From Microbacterium sp. BK668 (lineage in GTDB: Bacteria > Actinomycetota > Actinomycetes > Actinomycetales > Microbacteriaceae), in NCBI RefSeq assembly GCF_004362195.1, contig NZ_SNWG01000001.1:186001-250000 (forward strand): a stretch of 64,000 nt of DNA, in the 5' to 3' direction. The notes beneath the pieces were generated by a model. It saw only the letters and a program-made list of their open reading frames with translations, made no database searches and had not been told where the DNA came from. Below are positions 51,879-61,163 of the stretch, in pieces. A program made the position numbers and the translations under genes. Within the stretch, counting starts at the first letter, position 1, and every line of letters begins with the position of its first letter.

Positions 51879-52910
51879 TCACCCCGTGGGCAGCGCGAAC
51901 GGGATCGACGAGGCGCGCACGATCAGCTCGGGGAGAACGCGCTGCCGGGACTCCACCGTCCGGCCGGCCAAGACGTCGAAGACGGTGCCGAGCGCGAGTC
52001 GGCCGACCTCGTCGAAGTCCTGCCGCACCGTCGTCAGCGGAGGGATGAGGTGCCGCGACTCCGGCGCGTCGTCGTATCCGACGATCGCGATGTCCTCGGG
52101 CACGCGGAGGCCCCGCGTGGTCAGGCCGTGCAGGAGTCCGAGCGCCATCTGGTCGTTGGAGGCGAAGATCGCCGTGACGTCGTCGATGATGGGATGCCTC
52201 GCCCCCACCTCGAACCCGGAATCCGAGGTCCAGTCCCCGATCAGCATGTGCGGGGGAAGGCCGCGGGCATCCATCTCCCTGCGCCACGCGCGCTCGCGCG
52301 CACTCGCGTCGATCCAGTCGAGCGGACCCGCGAGATGGAGCAGCGAGCGATGCCCGAGCGCGGTGAGATGCTCCGCGACGAGCGAGGCCCCATGGCCCTG
52401 GTCGACGGCGACCGTCGTCAGCGACGGATCGCCTTCGACGTCGCCGATCACGATCGTGGGAGCGTCCAGCGGCGGAGCAGTCACCGCCAGCAGCGACGAC
52501 ATGCGCGGCGCGATCAGGCACACGGCATCCACGCCGTGTCCGGTGAGATCGGCCAGACCCTCGCGGGCGCTTCCCTCCTCCCACCCGCTCAGCGAGAAGG
52601 TGGCGACGGTGTATCCAGCAGATCTCGCGGCTCGCTCGATCGCGAGGAGCGTGTTCTTCGGCCCGTAGTGATCGGCGGCGTCGACCATGACGCCGATGCT
52701 CCGGGAATGCCGGCTGGCCAGGGCCCGGGCCACGGAGCTCGGCTGATACCCGAGCTCCGCGATGACCTCCCGCACGTGCCGGCGAGTCGACTCCCTGATG
52801 TTGGGGTGGTCGTTGATCACCCTCGAGACCGTCATATGCGACACGCCCGCGCGGTGGGCGACGTCGTAGATGCTCGGCCTGCCGCGGGACGAGGTGGCAT
52901 CACGGGCCAT
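51879..52910 (-). CDS. LacI-family transcriptional regulator
   Basis: This 343-residue protein has an HTH (SIYDVAHRAGVSHMTVSRVIN), hinge (YQPSSVARALASRHSRSIGVM) and sensor very similar to the regulator at 30706 (DWIDASARERAWRREM, SNDQMALGLLHGL). ATG 52910 is preferred because AGGA lies six bases upstream, while ATG 52916 abuts it. It is divergent from a secreted esterase gene across a region with three LacI-type operators and converges on the other LacI gene. Confidence 0.92.
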   Translation of the reverse strand: MARDATSSRGRPSIYDVAHRAGVSHMTVSRVINDHPNIRESTRRHVREVIAELGYQPSSVARALASRHSRSIGVMVDAADHYGPKNTLLAIERAARSAGYTVATFSLSGWEEGSAREGLADLTGHGVDAVCLIAPRMSSLLAVTAPPLDAPTIVIGDVEGDPSLTTVAVDQGHGASLVAEHLTALGHRSLLHLAGPLDWIDASARERAWRREMDARGLPPHMLIGDWTSDSGFEVGARHPIIDDVTAIFASNDQMALGLLHGLTTRGLRVPEDIAIVGYDDAPESRHLIPPLTTVRQDFDEVGRLALGTVFDVLAGRTVESRQRVLPELIVRASSIPFALPTG

Positions 52911-52974
52911 GGGCATTCCTATCGGTCGGGGACCACGGCGACTGCGCGCGTCGGGATCGCGGAAGCGATGCTAC

Positions 52975-53004
52975 TTTACAACGTAGTAATCGCATGACTA
53001 GCCT
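52975..53004 (+). promoter_or_regulatory. Promoter/operator unit 1 between LacI and esterase genes
   Basis: TTACAACGTAGTAA (52976-52989) overlaps TTTACA (52975-52980), which is followed after 18 bases by TAGCCT (52999-53004). It is nearly the same arrangement as unit 2 about 120 bases downstream. The operator may also control the divergent LacI gene. Confidence 0.6.
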
Positions 53005-53074
53005 CATCTCGGGAAGGCGGCATGAACCGCTCGCGCGTCGATCGCGGGCGGCGGTCAGCCGTGCGCGCAGCGAA

Positions 53075-53125
53075 TTACAACGTCGTAAATTTCTCCTTTA
53101 CAACGTCGTAAACCGTCACTAGCCT
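53075..53125 (+). promoter_or_regulatory. Promoter/operator unit 2 with two operators, before the esterase gene
   Basis: Two identical operators, TTACAACGTCGTAA at 53075-53088 and 53098-53111, lie 23 bases apart centre to centre. The second overlaps the -35 TTTACA (53097-53102), followed by 17 bases and TAGCCT (53120-53125). This is the likely promoter of the esterase gene at 53179. Confidence 0.75.
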
Positions 53126-53178
53126 GGCGACGTCGAGCGGCGTTGGGGCGCTCGGCGGCTATTCAAGGAGGAACAGTG

Positions 53179-54723
53179 ATGAGAGCTCTGCACTCGCGGA
53201 CGACGCACGACGCGACGGAGGGCGGCGGGCGACGGCGCCGCGTGAAAGCCATGGCAGCGCTGGGGCTCGCTGCCGCGATCGTCCTGACGACCGCTCCGCT
53301 GGCCGCACAGGCGGACGAGAGCCTGACGCCGGGCCCGACGGTCATCGCCGATCCGTCGTCGCCGACCGGGTACACGGGCCACTTCGTGTACTACAACCCC
53401 ACCGCGACGAGCGTGCGCTTCGTCGCCGACATCCTCCTGCGCAACTGGGCCGACCCGAGCGACACGAAGGTCTACCAGCCGCAGGAGTACAAGCCGGGCC
53501 TGATGCGCGGAGGTGGCGGGTACGACGTCCAGATGACCAACGCCGGTGGCGGCTACTGGGTGACCGACGTGCCTCTCGCCGCCGGAGCCAACCAGTACTG
53601 GTTCTACGTCAACAACAACACCAACCTCTGGGTCGCCGATCCTGCGAACTCACCGATCTACGCTCCCGACGGCCTCACGGGCAACGCCCGCCGCGCCTTC
53701 AACAAGGTGTTCGTGCCCTACGACGAGGCGAAGCAGAACTTCGCACCGCTCGCGGCGCGCCAGATCGAGCTTCCTCGCGAGGACTCGGCCAAGGGCGAGT
53801 GGACGTACGTCCAGGTCCCGGGTCTGCCCCCGCTCGGCGGCACCATCCCGCGGACCATCGGCGTCTACCTCCCGCCGGACTACGACCCGGACCGTGCCGA
53901 GCCGTACAAGACGATCTACATGCAGCACGGTGGCGGTCAGGACCAGTCCGACTGGATGAACATGGGCAACGTGCCGGTCATCATGGACAACCTCATCCAG
54001 GACGGCACCACCGAGCCCGCGGTCGTTATCACGACGAACACGAACTCCCTCGGTGCGGCAGGCCAGGGCTACCCCAACCTGCGCAACGTCGTGATCCCAT
54101 TCGTCGAGACGAACTACAACGTCTCGACCGACGCGATCGACCGGGCGTTCGCCGGTCTGTCGGCCGGTTCGTTCGTGACGCAGAATCTGATCAACTTCGA
54201 CGCGGATGCCTTCGGGTACTACGGCCCGTGGAGCGGTGGCGTGAGCGTCCGTGCCACGACTCCCAACCTCGCCGCCCCGTACATCCACTTCGGCGGGGGC
54301 GCGTGGGACTTCGGCCTCCCGAACCCGGCGCAGGTCGCCGCTCTCGACGAGGTCGGGTTCATCGAGAACACGGTCGTCGCCGGTGCGCACGACTTCAATG
54401 CGTGGAACCAGCTGTTCACGGTCTTCGCGCGTGACTACCTCTGGCAGCCGGAGGCGTTCCTGAAGGATGAGATCGACACGCTCAAGGCAGGCGTGGCCGC
54501 GGCGAAGCTCAACCCGGGCAACACCAACGCCCTCACGGTCAAGCTCGACCAGGCACTCAAACTCGTCGCGAAGGACGACAGCGCGGGTGCCCTCGAGGTG
54601 ATGAACGGCTTCGTCACCCAGGTGAGCGCGTTCCAGTCCGCCGGCAAGCTGACCGCCGAGCAGGCGGCACCGCTGACGGAGACGGCGAAGAAGATCCTCT
54701 TCAACGTCGGGTACTGGCAGTAG
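53179..54723 (+). CDS. Secreted CE1-like esterase
   Basis: This 514-residue protein has a basic N-terminus (GGGRRRRVKAM), a hydrophobic core (AALGLAAAIVLTTAPLAAQ) and a probable signal cleavage after A-Q-A. An E-set/CBM48-like beta domain (residues about 55-190) leads to an alpha/beta-hydrolase of the esterase-D/feruloyl-esterase type. Active-site features are IYMQHGGGQDQSDWMNMG (oxyanion hole), AGLSAGSFVTQNL (nucleophile Ser; Gly-x-Ser-x-Gly altered to end in Ser) and a His near AGAHDFNAWNQ. A C-terminal helical domain (about 430-514) follows. It probably removes acyl groups from plant polysaccharides. Confidence 0.85.
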   Translation: MRALHSRTTHDATEGGGRRRRVKAMAALGLAAAIVLTTAPLAAQADESLTPGPTVIADPSSPTGYTGHFVYYNPTATSVRFVADILLRNWADPSDTKVYQPQEYKPGLMRGGGGYDVQMTNAGGGYWVTDVPLAAGANQYWFYVNNNTNLWVADPANSPIYAPDGLTGNARRAFNKVFVPYDEAKQNFAPLAARQIELPREDSAKGEWTYVQVPGLPPLGGTIPRTIGVYLPPDYDPDRAEPYKTIYMQHGGGQDQSDWMNMGNVPVIMDNLIQDGTTEPAVVITTNTNSLGAAGQGYPNLRNVVIPFVETNYNVSTDAIDRAFAGLSAGSFVTQNLINFDADAFGYYGPWSGGVSVRATTPNLAAPYIHFGGGAWDFGLPNPAQVAALDEVGFIENTVVAGAHDFNAWNQLFTVFARDYLWQPEAFLKDEIDTLKAGVAAAKLNPGNTNALTVKLDQALKLVAKDDSAGALEVMNGFVTQVSAFQSAGKLTAEQAAPLTETAKKILFNVGYWQ

Positions 54724-54734
54724 ATCACCCCGAG

Positions 54735-54776
54735 GACGCGGGCCGTCGGCGGACGTCTCCGCCGGCGGCCCGCGTC
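54735..54776. terminator. Bidirectional terminator between esterase and PhyH genes
   Basis: A 19-bp stem with a single G-T wobble closes on a four-base loop (CGTC). It begins 12 bases after the esterase stop and overlaps the stop codon of the convergent dioxygenase gene. Confidence 0.85.
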
Positions 54777-55731
54777 ACATGGTGACGCTGCCGGCGCTGC
54801 ACCACGAGCCCGGCGTGTGCACGCCGTGGGCGACTTTCAGCTCGGCCTCGACGTCGTCACTGAGGATCGGCCGCAGCGCGGGGGCGATGTTCCACCGGAA
54901 GCCCTCGTCGCCGGGATGGTGCCGGCGCCACTCGTCGATGCCCAGTGAGACCAGACGCAGCCGCTGCTCGATGAAGGACGCATCCCAGGGGCCTTCTTCG
55001 AGAATCTGCTGCGCGGGACGGAACTCGTAGTAGATCGTGCGGCGCAGCTTGTTCGCAATCGTCGCCTCCGAGCCGTGCACGAGCATCACGTCGTGCACGA
55101 GCACGTCGCCGGGATTCAGCTCGGTCTGGACGACGCCGGGCGCGTCCCACCCGTACCTCTCCTGGAGGTCGCACACATCGACGATGTGCTTCTGTGAGCC
55201 CGGGGCGACCCGCAGCGAACCCGCCCCCTTCCGGCTCTCGTCGAGATACACGTCGACGTTGAAGATCCGGTGATTGCGCGGGTGCACGGCATCCTGATGC
55301 CAGTCGATCGGCGCGCCGTCGCCGGTGTTCTTGAACACGAGGGACTCGTACGTCGGCACGAAGTCGGCTCCGGCGAGGCTCTCGGCGATGCCGAGCATCT
55401 CGGGGCTTCCGAGCAGTTCGAGCGAGGCCGACTCGCCCTTGTTGTGCAGGTAGTTCACGCGGTACAGCACACGCCCCGACGGGCGGCTCGCCCAGTTGTA
55501 GTCGCCGTCGTCGGCGCCTCCTTCGCCGCGGGCCTGGCCGTCGGCGATCCAGCGCTCGGATGCTCTCTGCAGGCGTTCGAGAAGCGCGGGCCGGATGCGG
55601 TCGCGCAGGATGACGTAGCCGTGCTCGTCGAAGTGGGCGACCTCGTCCGGGGTCAGACGGTGGTCACGCGAGGGGATCGCAGCGGCGTCCGGCAGGCCGG
55701 CGGAGGCGAGGGAGGAAGTGGGGAGGGTCAT
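54775..55731 (-). CDS. PhyH-family Fe(II)/2-oxoglutarate dioxygenase
   Basis: This 318-residue protein belongs to the phytanoyl-CoA dioxygenase family, which hydroxylates small molecules using Fe(II), oxygen and 2-oxoglutarate. FDEHGYVILRDRIRPALLERL is the typical start. The metal triad is His and Asp in IDWHQDAVHPRNH and a later His in MLVHGSEATIANKLRRTIYYEF, where the Arg would bind 2-oxoglutarate. The AAAGGACG site supports its ATG. It is divergent from an AraC gene, the likely regulator. The substrate is unknown. Confidence 0.9.
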   Translation of the reverse strand: MTLPTSSLASAGLPDAAAIPSRDHRLTPDEVAHFDEHGYVILRDRIRPALLERLQRASERWIADGQARGEGGADDGDYNWASRPSGRVLYRVNYLHNKGESASLELLGSPEMLGIAESLAGADFVPTYESLVFKNTGDGAPIDWHQDAVHPRNHRIFNVDVYLDESRKGAGSLRVAPGSQKHIVDVCDLQERYGWDAPGVVQTELNPGDVLVHDVMLVHGSEATIANKLRRTIYYEFRPAQQILEEGPWDASFIEQRLRLVSLGIDEWRRHHPGDEGFRWNIAPALRPILSDDVEAELKVAHGVHTPGSWCSAGSVTM

Positions 55732-55824
55732 CGGTCGTCCTTTCCTCCAGCCACGCTAGGGATAGAGTTCTCGGCATCGTTCCGCGAAGAGATCGAGAGA
55801 TTCCGCATTTCCACCACGCTTCCC

Positions 55825-56676
55825 GTGCCGCCGGAGCCGCAGCAGCGCGGGACCTCGTTCGGCTTCACCGCATGGCGCGGCCAGACCTCCGCCATGACGG
55901 CCCCTCACGCCCACAACGACATCGAGGTCAACTTCTGCGCGGCGCCGGTCACGTACGAATCGGCAGGAGGCTCATACACCGTGCCGGGTGGCGTCCCCGC
56001 CGCCTTCTGGGGCTCGCGACCTCATCAGCTCGTCGACATCTCCGAGAGCGAGCCGCACGCCTTCGTCACGATCCCGCTGGCGCGATTCATGTCGTGGGCC
56101 GTTCCGGCCCCCGCCACGAGACGGCTCCTCCAGGGCTTCATCCTGGTCGGGCCCGACGACGAGCCGTGGGAGGGACTCCCCTCCGCGTTCGATCGGTGGG
56201 CGCGCGACCTCTTCGAGCGGAGGGAGGTCCCGATGCGGGCGACGGCGCTCGAGGTCGAGGCGCTGCTGCTGCGGATGATCCTCGGAGAATGGGCCGCAAC
56301 GACGACCGACCGCGCGCGATCCACGCTCGACCTGCAGCGCGCCGCTGCGATGGCGACCTACCTCGCCGAGAACCTCACCACGGATGTGCGCGTGAAGGAT
56401 GTCGCGACCGCCGTGCATCTGAGCCCCAACCGCGCTGCGGCGATCTTCCGGCGGATCTTCGGCATCGGCATCCTCCGCTATCTCGCACAGCTGCGCGTCT
56501 CCGAGGCGCAGCGCCTGCTGCTCACCTCCGACCTCACGTCGGAAGCGGTCGGCGCGCGGGCCGGCTTCGGCTCGGCGAGCTCGTTCCACGAGACGTTCCT
56601 CGGCGAATGCGGCACCTCTCCGCTGCGCTGGCGCGAGGCGCACCGCAACCCGGCGGGCCCGGCCCCGGTCGGGTGA
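55825..56676 (+). CDS. AraC-family transcriptional regulator
   Basis: This protein of about 283 residues has an N-terminal cupin-like sensor (PHAHNDIEVNFCAAPVTYESAGG, VPGGVPAAFWGSRPHQLVDI) and two C-terminal helix-turn-helices (VKDVATAVHLSPNRAAAIFRRIFG and LTSEAVGARAGFGSASSFHETFLG). The frame is open much further upstream, and family-like residues seem to begin near 55770 where no ATG or GTG is found. GTG 55825 is the best available start and is uncertain; ATG 55893 is another. It is divergent from the PhyH gene and likely controls it. Confidence 0.82.
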   Translation: MPPEPQQRGTSFGFTAWRGQTSAMTAPHAHNDIEVNFCAAPVTYESAGGSYTVPGGVPAAFWGSRPHQLVDISESEPHAFVTIPLARFMSWAVPAPATRRLLQGFILVGPDDEPWEGLPSAFDRWARDLFERREVPMRATALEVEALLLRMILGEWAATTTDRARSTLDLQRAAAMATYLAENLTTDVRVKDVATAVHLSPNRAAAIFRRIFGIGILRYLAQLRVSEAQRLLLTSDLTSEAVGARAGFGSASSFHETFLGECGTSPLRWREAHRNPAGPAPVG

Positions 56677-56730
56677 GGACACCGGTCCGATGCCCTTCCG
56701 TCCGCCATGGACCCCCGCCAGACTTGCGGC

Positions 56731-57063
56731 ATGTCGGACGCTCCCGCGGACTCGGAAGGCTCGGGCGCAGCGAGGGATGTCGCGGCGGACCACCTGTCCG
56801 CCTTCCTCGCCCCGCGCCAGGGACGGTGGTGGGCCAGGGCGCTCCGCTCCGTCGCCACGATCGCCGTCGGCCTTCTGACCTTCGACCTGGAGGCCGGACC
56901 CTCGGCGACGGACCTCGTCGTCATCCGGCGCGATACCGGGCGACCGGTGATCCGCCGGTCGGCGGGCACGCTCCGTGAGGCCGGCGAGCTCCTCACCCGC
57001 GCCCGGGAGGAGCTCGCCTCGTCGACGGTGGAGGAGTTCCTCACCCGCTGGCGCGAGAGGTGA
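56731..57063 (+). CDS. Small protein of unknown function
   Basis: This 110-residue protein has an acidic first part (MSDAPADSEGSGAARDVAAD), a hydrophobic stretch near residues 40-55 (ALRSVATIAVGLLTFDLEAG), an IRRDTGRPVIRRSAG segment and a C-terminal helix VEEFLTRWRE. I do not recognise it. It lies 117 bases before the giant subtilase gene on the same strand and could be co-expressed with it; the gap has an 8-bp hairpin at 57131-57149. Confidence 0.55.
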   Translation: MSDAPADSEGSGAARDVAADHLSAFLAPRQGRWWARALRSVATIAVGLLTFDLEAGPSATDLVVIRRDTGRPVIRRSAGTLREAGELLTRAREELASSTVEEFLTRWRER

Positions 57064-57180
57064 ACCCGGAGGTGCACAGCGGCTCGCCCGCTGATGTATC
57101 ACCGGGGCCGGTGCGCGCCTCTCCCGTGATGCCGAGCCGTGGGCTCGGCGACATCGAGCCGGAACAGAGGGGGCACAGAG

Positions 57181-60100
57181 ATGTCCGAACGCTATGTCAT
57201 CACCCATCGAGCCGACGCCACAGGCGCCGAGGCGGCGAGGCCGGACGTCGCGGCAGACGGGGTGTCGGTCGTCAGTCCGCTCGACCGGGGCTTCGTCGTC
57301 GACGCCGACGAGGGTCAGGTCGAGCGGCTGGAGAAGGAGGGATGGCGCGTCAAGGCGGTGCGAGATCCGCACACGATCCGCATGTTCAGCTACGAGATCG
57401 ACACGGCAGGGGGCGATCCGCCGCCGACGCCGCCGGGCTTCGAGCAGGTGGAGGGCGACGGGGTGAATCACCTGGTCCAGCTCGTCGGCCCCGTCCAGGA
57501 GTCGTGGCTGGCCATCCTCGCCGAGCGCGGCATCCGCGTGATCGAAGCGGTCAGCCCGCACGCGTACTTCGTCCGCGCCGACGCCGGGACGATCGCTTCC
57601 GCGCAGGCGCTGCCGTTCGTGGAGTGGACCGGTCCGCTCGCACCGGCGTACAAGGTCAATCCCGAGCTGCTGGCGGGGGATCCCGAGGCCGGCACCGACA
57701 GAGGACTCGGGCCCATCGAGGCCGTCGACATCGGCGTGCTGGCGGAGGGGAACGTCGACGAGATCGCCGAACTGGTCCTCTCCCTGGGGGGAACCGTCGT
57801 GGAGGTCGCGCCGGAGTCCCCCGACGTGTTCCGAAGCGTCCGCGCGCAGCTGCCCACCGAGGCGCTGCCGGAGATCGCGGCGCGTGACGACGTTCGCTGG
57901 ATCGACGCCGTGCACGCACCCGTCGTCGAGGACGAGCGCAGCTCGCAGATCGTCTACGAGGACCTCAACGGCACGGCCGCGCCGAACACCCTGCCCAACA
58001 CCGGCTATGCGGCCAATCTGGCCGCTCTGGGCGTCGACGGCACCGGTGTCACGATCGCCGTGTGCGACACCGGCATCGACACGAACGACACGACGACGAT
58101 GCACGACGACCTCGCCGGGAGGGTGGCGTTCCTCGTCGACTCGGCCGGAGCGGCCGTGGTCGGCGCCGACACCGATGGGCATGGCACGCACGTCGCAGGC
58201 ATCGCCGCCGGGGACGGCGACTCCGGGGATACCGACCCGCAAGGGTTCCTTCTCGGCATGGGGGTGGCACCCGGGGCCGACGTGGGGCTCGTCGAGCTGG
58301 GGGGCACCGTGGCGGCGCGCATCCGGCGGTCGGCGCTGGAGGGCGGCGACGTCATGAACAACTCGTGGGCGATGAACGGGGCGACCTACTCCGCCGACGA
58401 CCGCACCGTCGACCTCGGCGTCCGCGATGCCGACGCGACATCGACGGACCAGACACCGCTCGTGATCGTGTTCTCCGCGGGGAACAGCGGATCGGGCGCG
58501 GGCACGGTGACGAAGAATCCCAAGAACGCGATCCTCGTCGGCAACTCCCTCAACGCCCGTCCGGGGGAGATGACCGCGAACGACGACATCCGGGGCCTCG
58601 CCTCCACGTCGTCGCGCGGCCCCGCCGCCGACGGCCGGATGCTCCCGACGGTGGTCGCGCCAGGCACCGACATCATCTCGACCTACAGCCCCGTGGGCTT
58701 TCGCAGCGGTCCGTACACCGACACGGGCGGCACCCTGCACGCGGTGCACGCGCCGATGTCGGGAACCTCGATGGCCTCGCCCCACGTCGCGGGCAACGCC
58801 GCGCTGCTCATCGACTGGTGGCGGCAGACGCGCAACGGGAAGACGCCGAGTCCCGCGCTCATCAAGGCGCTGCTCGCCTCGACCACGGAGTCGGTCGCGG
58901 GCGGCACCGACGGTGCGGGAGGCACGATCGCGGCCGGCCCGAACAACAACGTCGGCTGGGGCCGCGTCTCCGTCGAGAACGCGCTCCTCCAGGCGCCTGC
59001 GTCCGACCGTGGGCCGAAGATCTTCGTCGATCAGCGGCAGGCGTTCACGGCGACGGGTCAGGAGTACACGATCCGGGTCGCGGCCGCCGACGGCGCCCGG
59101 CCCCTGCGGGTCGCGCTGTCATGGTCGGACGCCGCGGGCGCGGTCGGAGCGAATCCCGCGCTCGTCAACGACCTCGACCTCGAGGTGCGCCACGTCGACA
59201 CGGGCCAGCTCTTCCGCGGGAACGTGTTCTCCGGGGCGTTCTCCACCACCGGAGGAACGGCGGACGACCTGAACAACACCGAGGGCGTCGTCATCCAGAC
59301 CCCGGCCGGCGTCTACGAGGTCACCGTCGTCGCGGCCAGCATCGCGGCATCCGCTCGCACCGACATCGCGGGCACGTGGCAGGACTTCGCGCTCGTGATC
59401 GACAACGCCGAGGTGCCCTCGGCGGATCCCGTGAGCGTCGTCACGGTGCTCGACCGGTCGGGCTCGATGCAGGTGTTCGGCTACGTCGACATCACGCGGC
59501 AGACTTCCCGCCAGTTCATCGACCTGATGGGGGTCGACGATTCCGTCGGCGTCGTCAGCTTCGGCGACTCGGGCGACGAGGAGTACCCCGGGACGGGTGC
59601 GCCGCAGCTGATCACGGGTCAGGCGACGAGGGATGCCGCGACCGCGGCGGTCGACGGCATCGGGTTCGGCGGCTGCACCTTCATGGGTGCGGGCATCCAG
59701 GAGGCCGGGAGCATGCTCTCGGGCGCCGGGACGCGACGGGCCATGGTGCTGCTGTCGGACGGCTACGACAACAAGGGCTGCGACGAGGGAAACCCGGCCA
59801 AGCCCTGGGCGCTCGACGCGGCCGCGGCGCTGCCGGCGGACCTGCCGATCTACAGCGCGGCGATGGGCCCGGCATCCGACCAGACCCTCCTCGCGCAGCT
59901 GGCCGACGACACCGGGGGCAGGTACTACTTCATGCCCACGATCGATGACCTCTTCGAGATCTACAACTACGTCCGCGGTCAGGTCACGGGCGACGGCGTG
60001 ATCGTCAACGAGTCGTCGATGGCCTCGGTGTCGCAGGTGTCGGGCTGGGTCGACGGCTGCGCCGACTCGGTGCTGTTCACCGTCGCGTGGCATGACACCT

Positions 60101-61077
60101 CGCTGCGCTACGTTCCGCGCGAGCCGAAGGGGCCGGGCGAGATCGGCGTGCGACTGCGCTCGCCGGGCGGCAGGTGGCTGCCGCGGTCGTCGACCGAGTT
60201 CGTGCGCAACGCTCGGGACGGCTACGTCAGCTTCACGATCCAGGATCCGCAGCCGGGGCAGTGGACCGTCGAGGTGGCGACCGACCGCCGGCAGCACACG
60301 CCGTACACGGTCGGGGGTTTCGTGCGCTCGCCGCTCAAGCTCCAGCTCGCCGTGCCCACCCTCGTCGGGCTCGGGGACGTCATCGGGGTCAAGGCCACGG
60401 TGGCGGATCGTCGCGGCGGCATCGACGGGGTGCGCGTGCGCGCGACCGTCGCCGCACCGGATGTGTCCACGGCCGACCTCCTCGACAAGCATCGCGGGCG
60501 CCTCTCGCGGATCAAGCTGCCCGACGACTTCCTCGCCGACGGCAAGCCCGACAAGGCACGCGCCCGCCTCGCCCAGCTGGTGCTGCTGCGGGACCGGCTC
60601 TTCGCCGACACGGGCGAGGACATCCTCGCGCCCCGCATCGACGACCTCGCGCTCGGCGCGGCCACGCTCCGTTCCCCGCGTCTGACCGGGTTCGGGCGAG
60701 GATCGACGGGCGGGGGTCTGGTCGAGGGCGCGGCCGTCGTCGCGGGAGGCGGCGGAATCGGCGGCATCGTGGCCGGCGGCGTCACCGGCGGCGTCACCGG
60801 CGGCGGCGGTGCGGCCGGCACGACGAGCGGGGGCTCCAGCACGGGCGGGACGACCACCGGCGCGACGATCGCGGTCAATCCGAACCGCGTCGCCGTGATC
60901 GACCCGCGGCTCATCCTGCGTCCGAAGCTGGTGGGGGTCTCCGCAGGTCGCTATGAGCGCACCAAGATCCCGGGCAGCTACTCGTTCACCATCACGGCGA
61001 CGGGCTTCAGCCCGACCTGCAGCACGCGCTTCGTCCGCAAGGACTTCGCGAGCGTCGTGGTGGTCGAGAAGAGCTGA
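57181..61077 (+). CDS. Giant S8 subtilase fused to a von Willebrand A domain
   Basis: This 1298-residue protein has three prodomain-like alpha/beta segments (about 1-75, 95-165 and 185-250). Next is a subtilisin domain with Asp296 (AVCDTGIDTND), His334 (DTDGHGTHVAGIAAG), oxyanion Asn (FSAGNSGSG) and Ser530 (MSGTSMASPHVAGNAAL), then a P-domain-like beta-sandwich. A VWA domain follows at about 752-935 with DRSGSM (Asp758) and LLSDGYDNKG, then two beta domains and a Gly/Thr-rich stretch near 1175-1240. No signal peptide or membrane anchor is visible at either end. ATG 57181 is the only start that fits the first prodomain. Confidence 0.88.
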   Translation: MSERYVITHRADATGAEAARPDVAADGVSVVSPLDRGFVVDADEGQVERLEKEGWRVKAVRDPHTIRMFSYEIDTAGGDPPPTPPGFEQVEGDGVNHLVQLVGPVQESWLAILAERGIRVIEAVSPHAYFVRADAGTIASAQALPFVEWTGPLAPAYKVNPELLAGDPEAGTDRGLGPIEAVDIGVLAEGNVDEIAELVLSLGGTVVEVAPESPDVFRSVRAQLPTEALPEIAARDDVRWIDAVHAPVVEDERSSQIVYEDLNGTAAPNTLPNTGYAANLAALGVDGTGVTIAVCDTGIDTNDTTTMHDDLAGRVAFLVDSAGAAVVGADTDGHGTHVAGIAAGDGDSGDTDPQGFLLGMGVAPGADVGLVELGGTVAARIRRSALEGGDVMNNSWAMNGATYSADDRTVDLGVRDADATSTDQTPLVIVFSAGNSGSGAGTVTKNPKNAILVGNSLNARPGEMTANDDIRGLASTSSRGPAADGRMLPTVVAPGTDIISTYSPVGFRSGPYTDTGGTLHAVHAPMSGTSMASPHVAGNAALLIDWWRQTRNGKTPSPALIKALLASTTESVAGGTDGAGGTIAAGPNNNVGWGRVSVENALLQAPASDRGPKIFVDQRQAFTATGQEYTIRVAAADGARPLRVALSWSDAAGAVGANPALVNDLDLEVRHVDTGQLFRGNVFSGAFSTTGGTADDLNNTEGVVIQTPAGVYEVTVVAASIAASARTDIAGTWQDFALVIDNAEVPSADPVSVVTVLDRSGSMQVFGYVDITRQTSRQFIDLMGVDDSVGVVSFGDSGDEEYPGTGAPQLITGQATRDAATAAVDGIGFGGCTFMGAGIQEAGSMLSGAGTRRAMVLLSDGYDNKGCDEGNPAKPWALDAAAALPADLPIYSAAMGPASDQTLLAQLADDTGGRYYFMPTIDDLFEIYNYVRGQVTGDGVIVNESSMASVSQVSGWVDGCADSVLFTVAWHDTSLRYVPREPKGPGEIGVRLRSPGGRWLPRSSTEFVRNARDGYVSFTIQDPQPGQWTVEVATDRRQHTPYTVGGFVRSPLKLQLAVPTLVGLGDVIGVKATVADRRGGIDGVRVRATVAAPDVSTADLLDKHRGRLSRIKLPDDFLADGKPDKARARLAQLVLLRDRLFADTGEDILAPRIDDLALGAATLRSPRLTGFGRGSTGGGLVEGAAVVAGGGGIGGIVAGGVTGGVTGGGGAAGTTSGGSSTGGTTTGATIAVNPNRVAVIDPRLILRPKLVGVSAGRYERTKIPGSYSFTITATGFSPTCSTRFVRKDFASVVVVEKS

Positions 61078-61091
61078 CCCGGCGGGCCGGC

Positions 61092-61131
61092 AGCGGCGGC
61101 ATCCGATGAACGACCACCGGATGCCGCCGCT
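61092..61131. terminator. Terminator after the subtilase-VWA gene
   Basis: A perfect 14-bp stem (AGCGGCGGCATCCG and its complement) with a 12-base loop begins 15 bases after the stop codon. No U-tract follows. It also faces the 3' end of the convergent pseudogene. Confidence 0.75.
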
Positions 61132-61163
61132 CGTGCGCGCGGACCGGGTTCACGGTGTCGCGG

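Noticed and set aside
60721..60870. Gly/Thr-rich repeats as a DNA repeat array or CRISPR-like region
   Set aside because: They are low-complexity codons inside the subtilase-VWA gene with no spacer structure. No CRISPR array was seen anywhere in the window.
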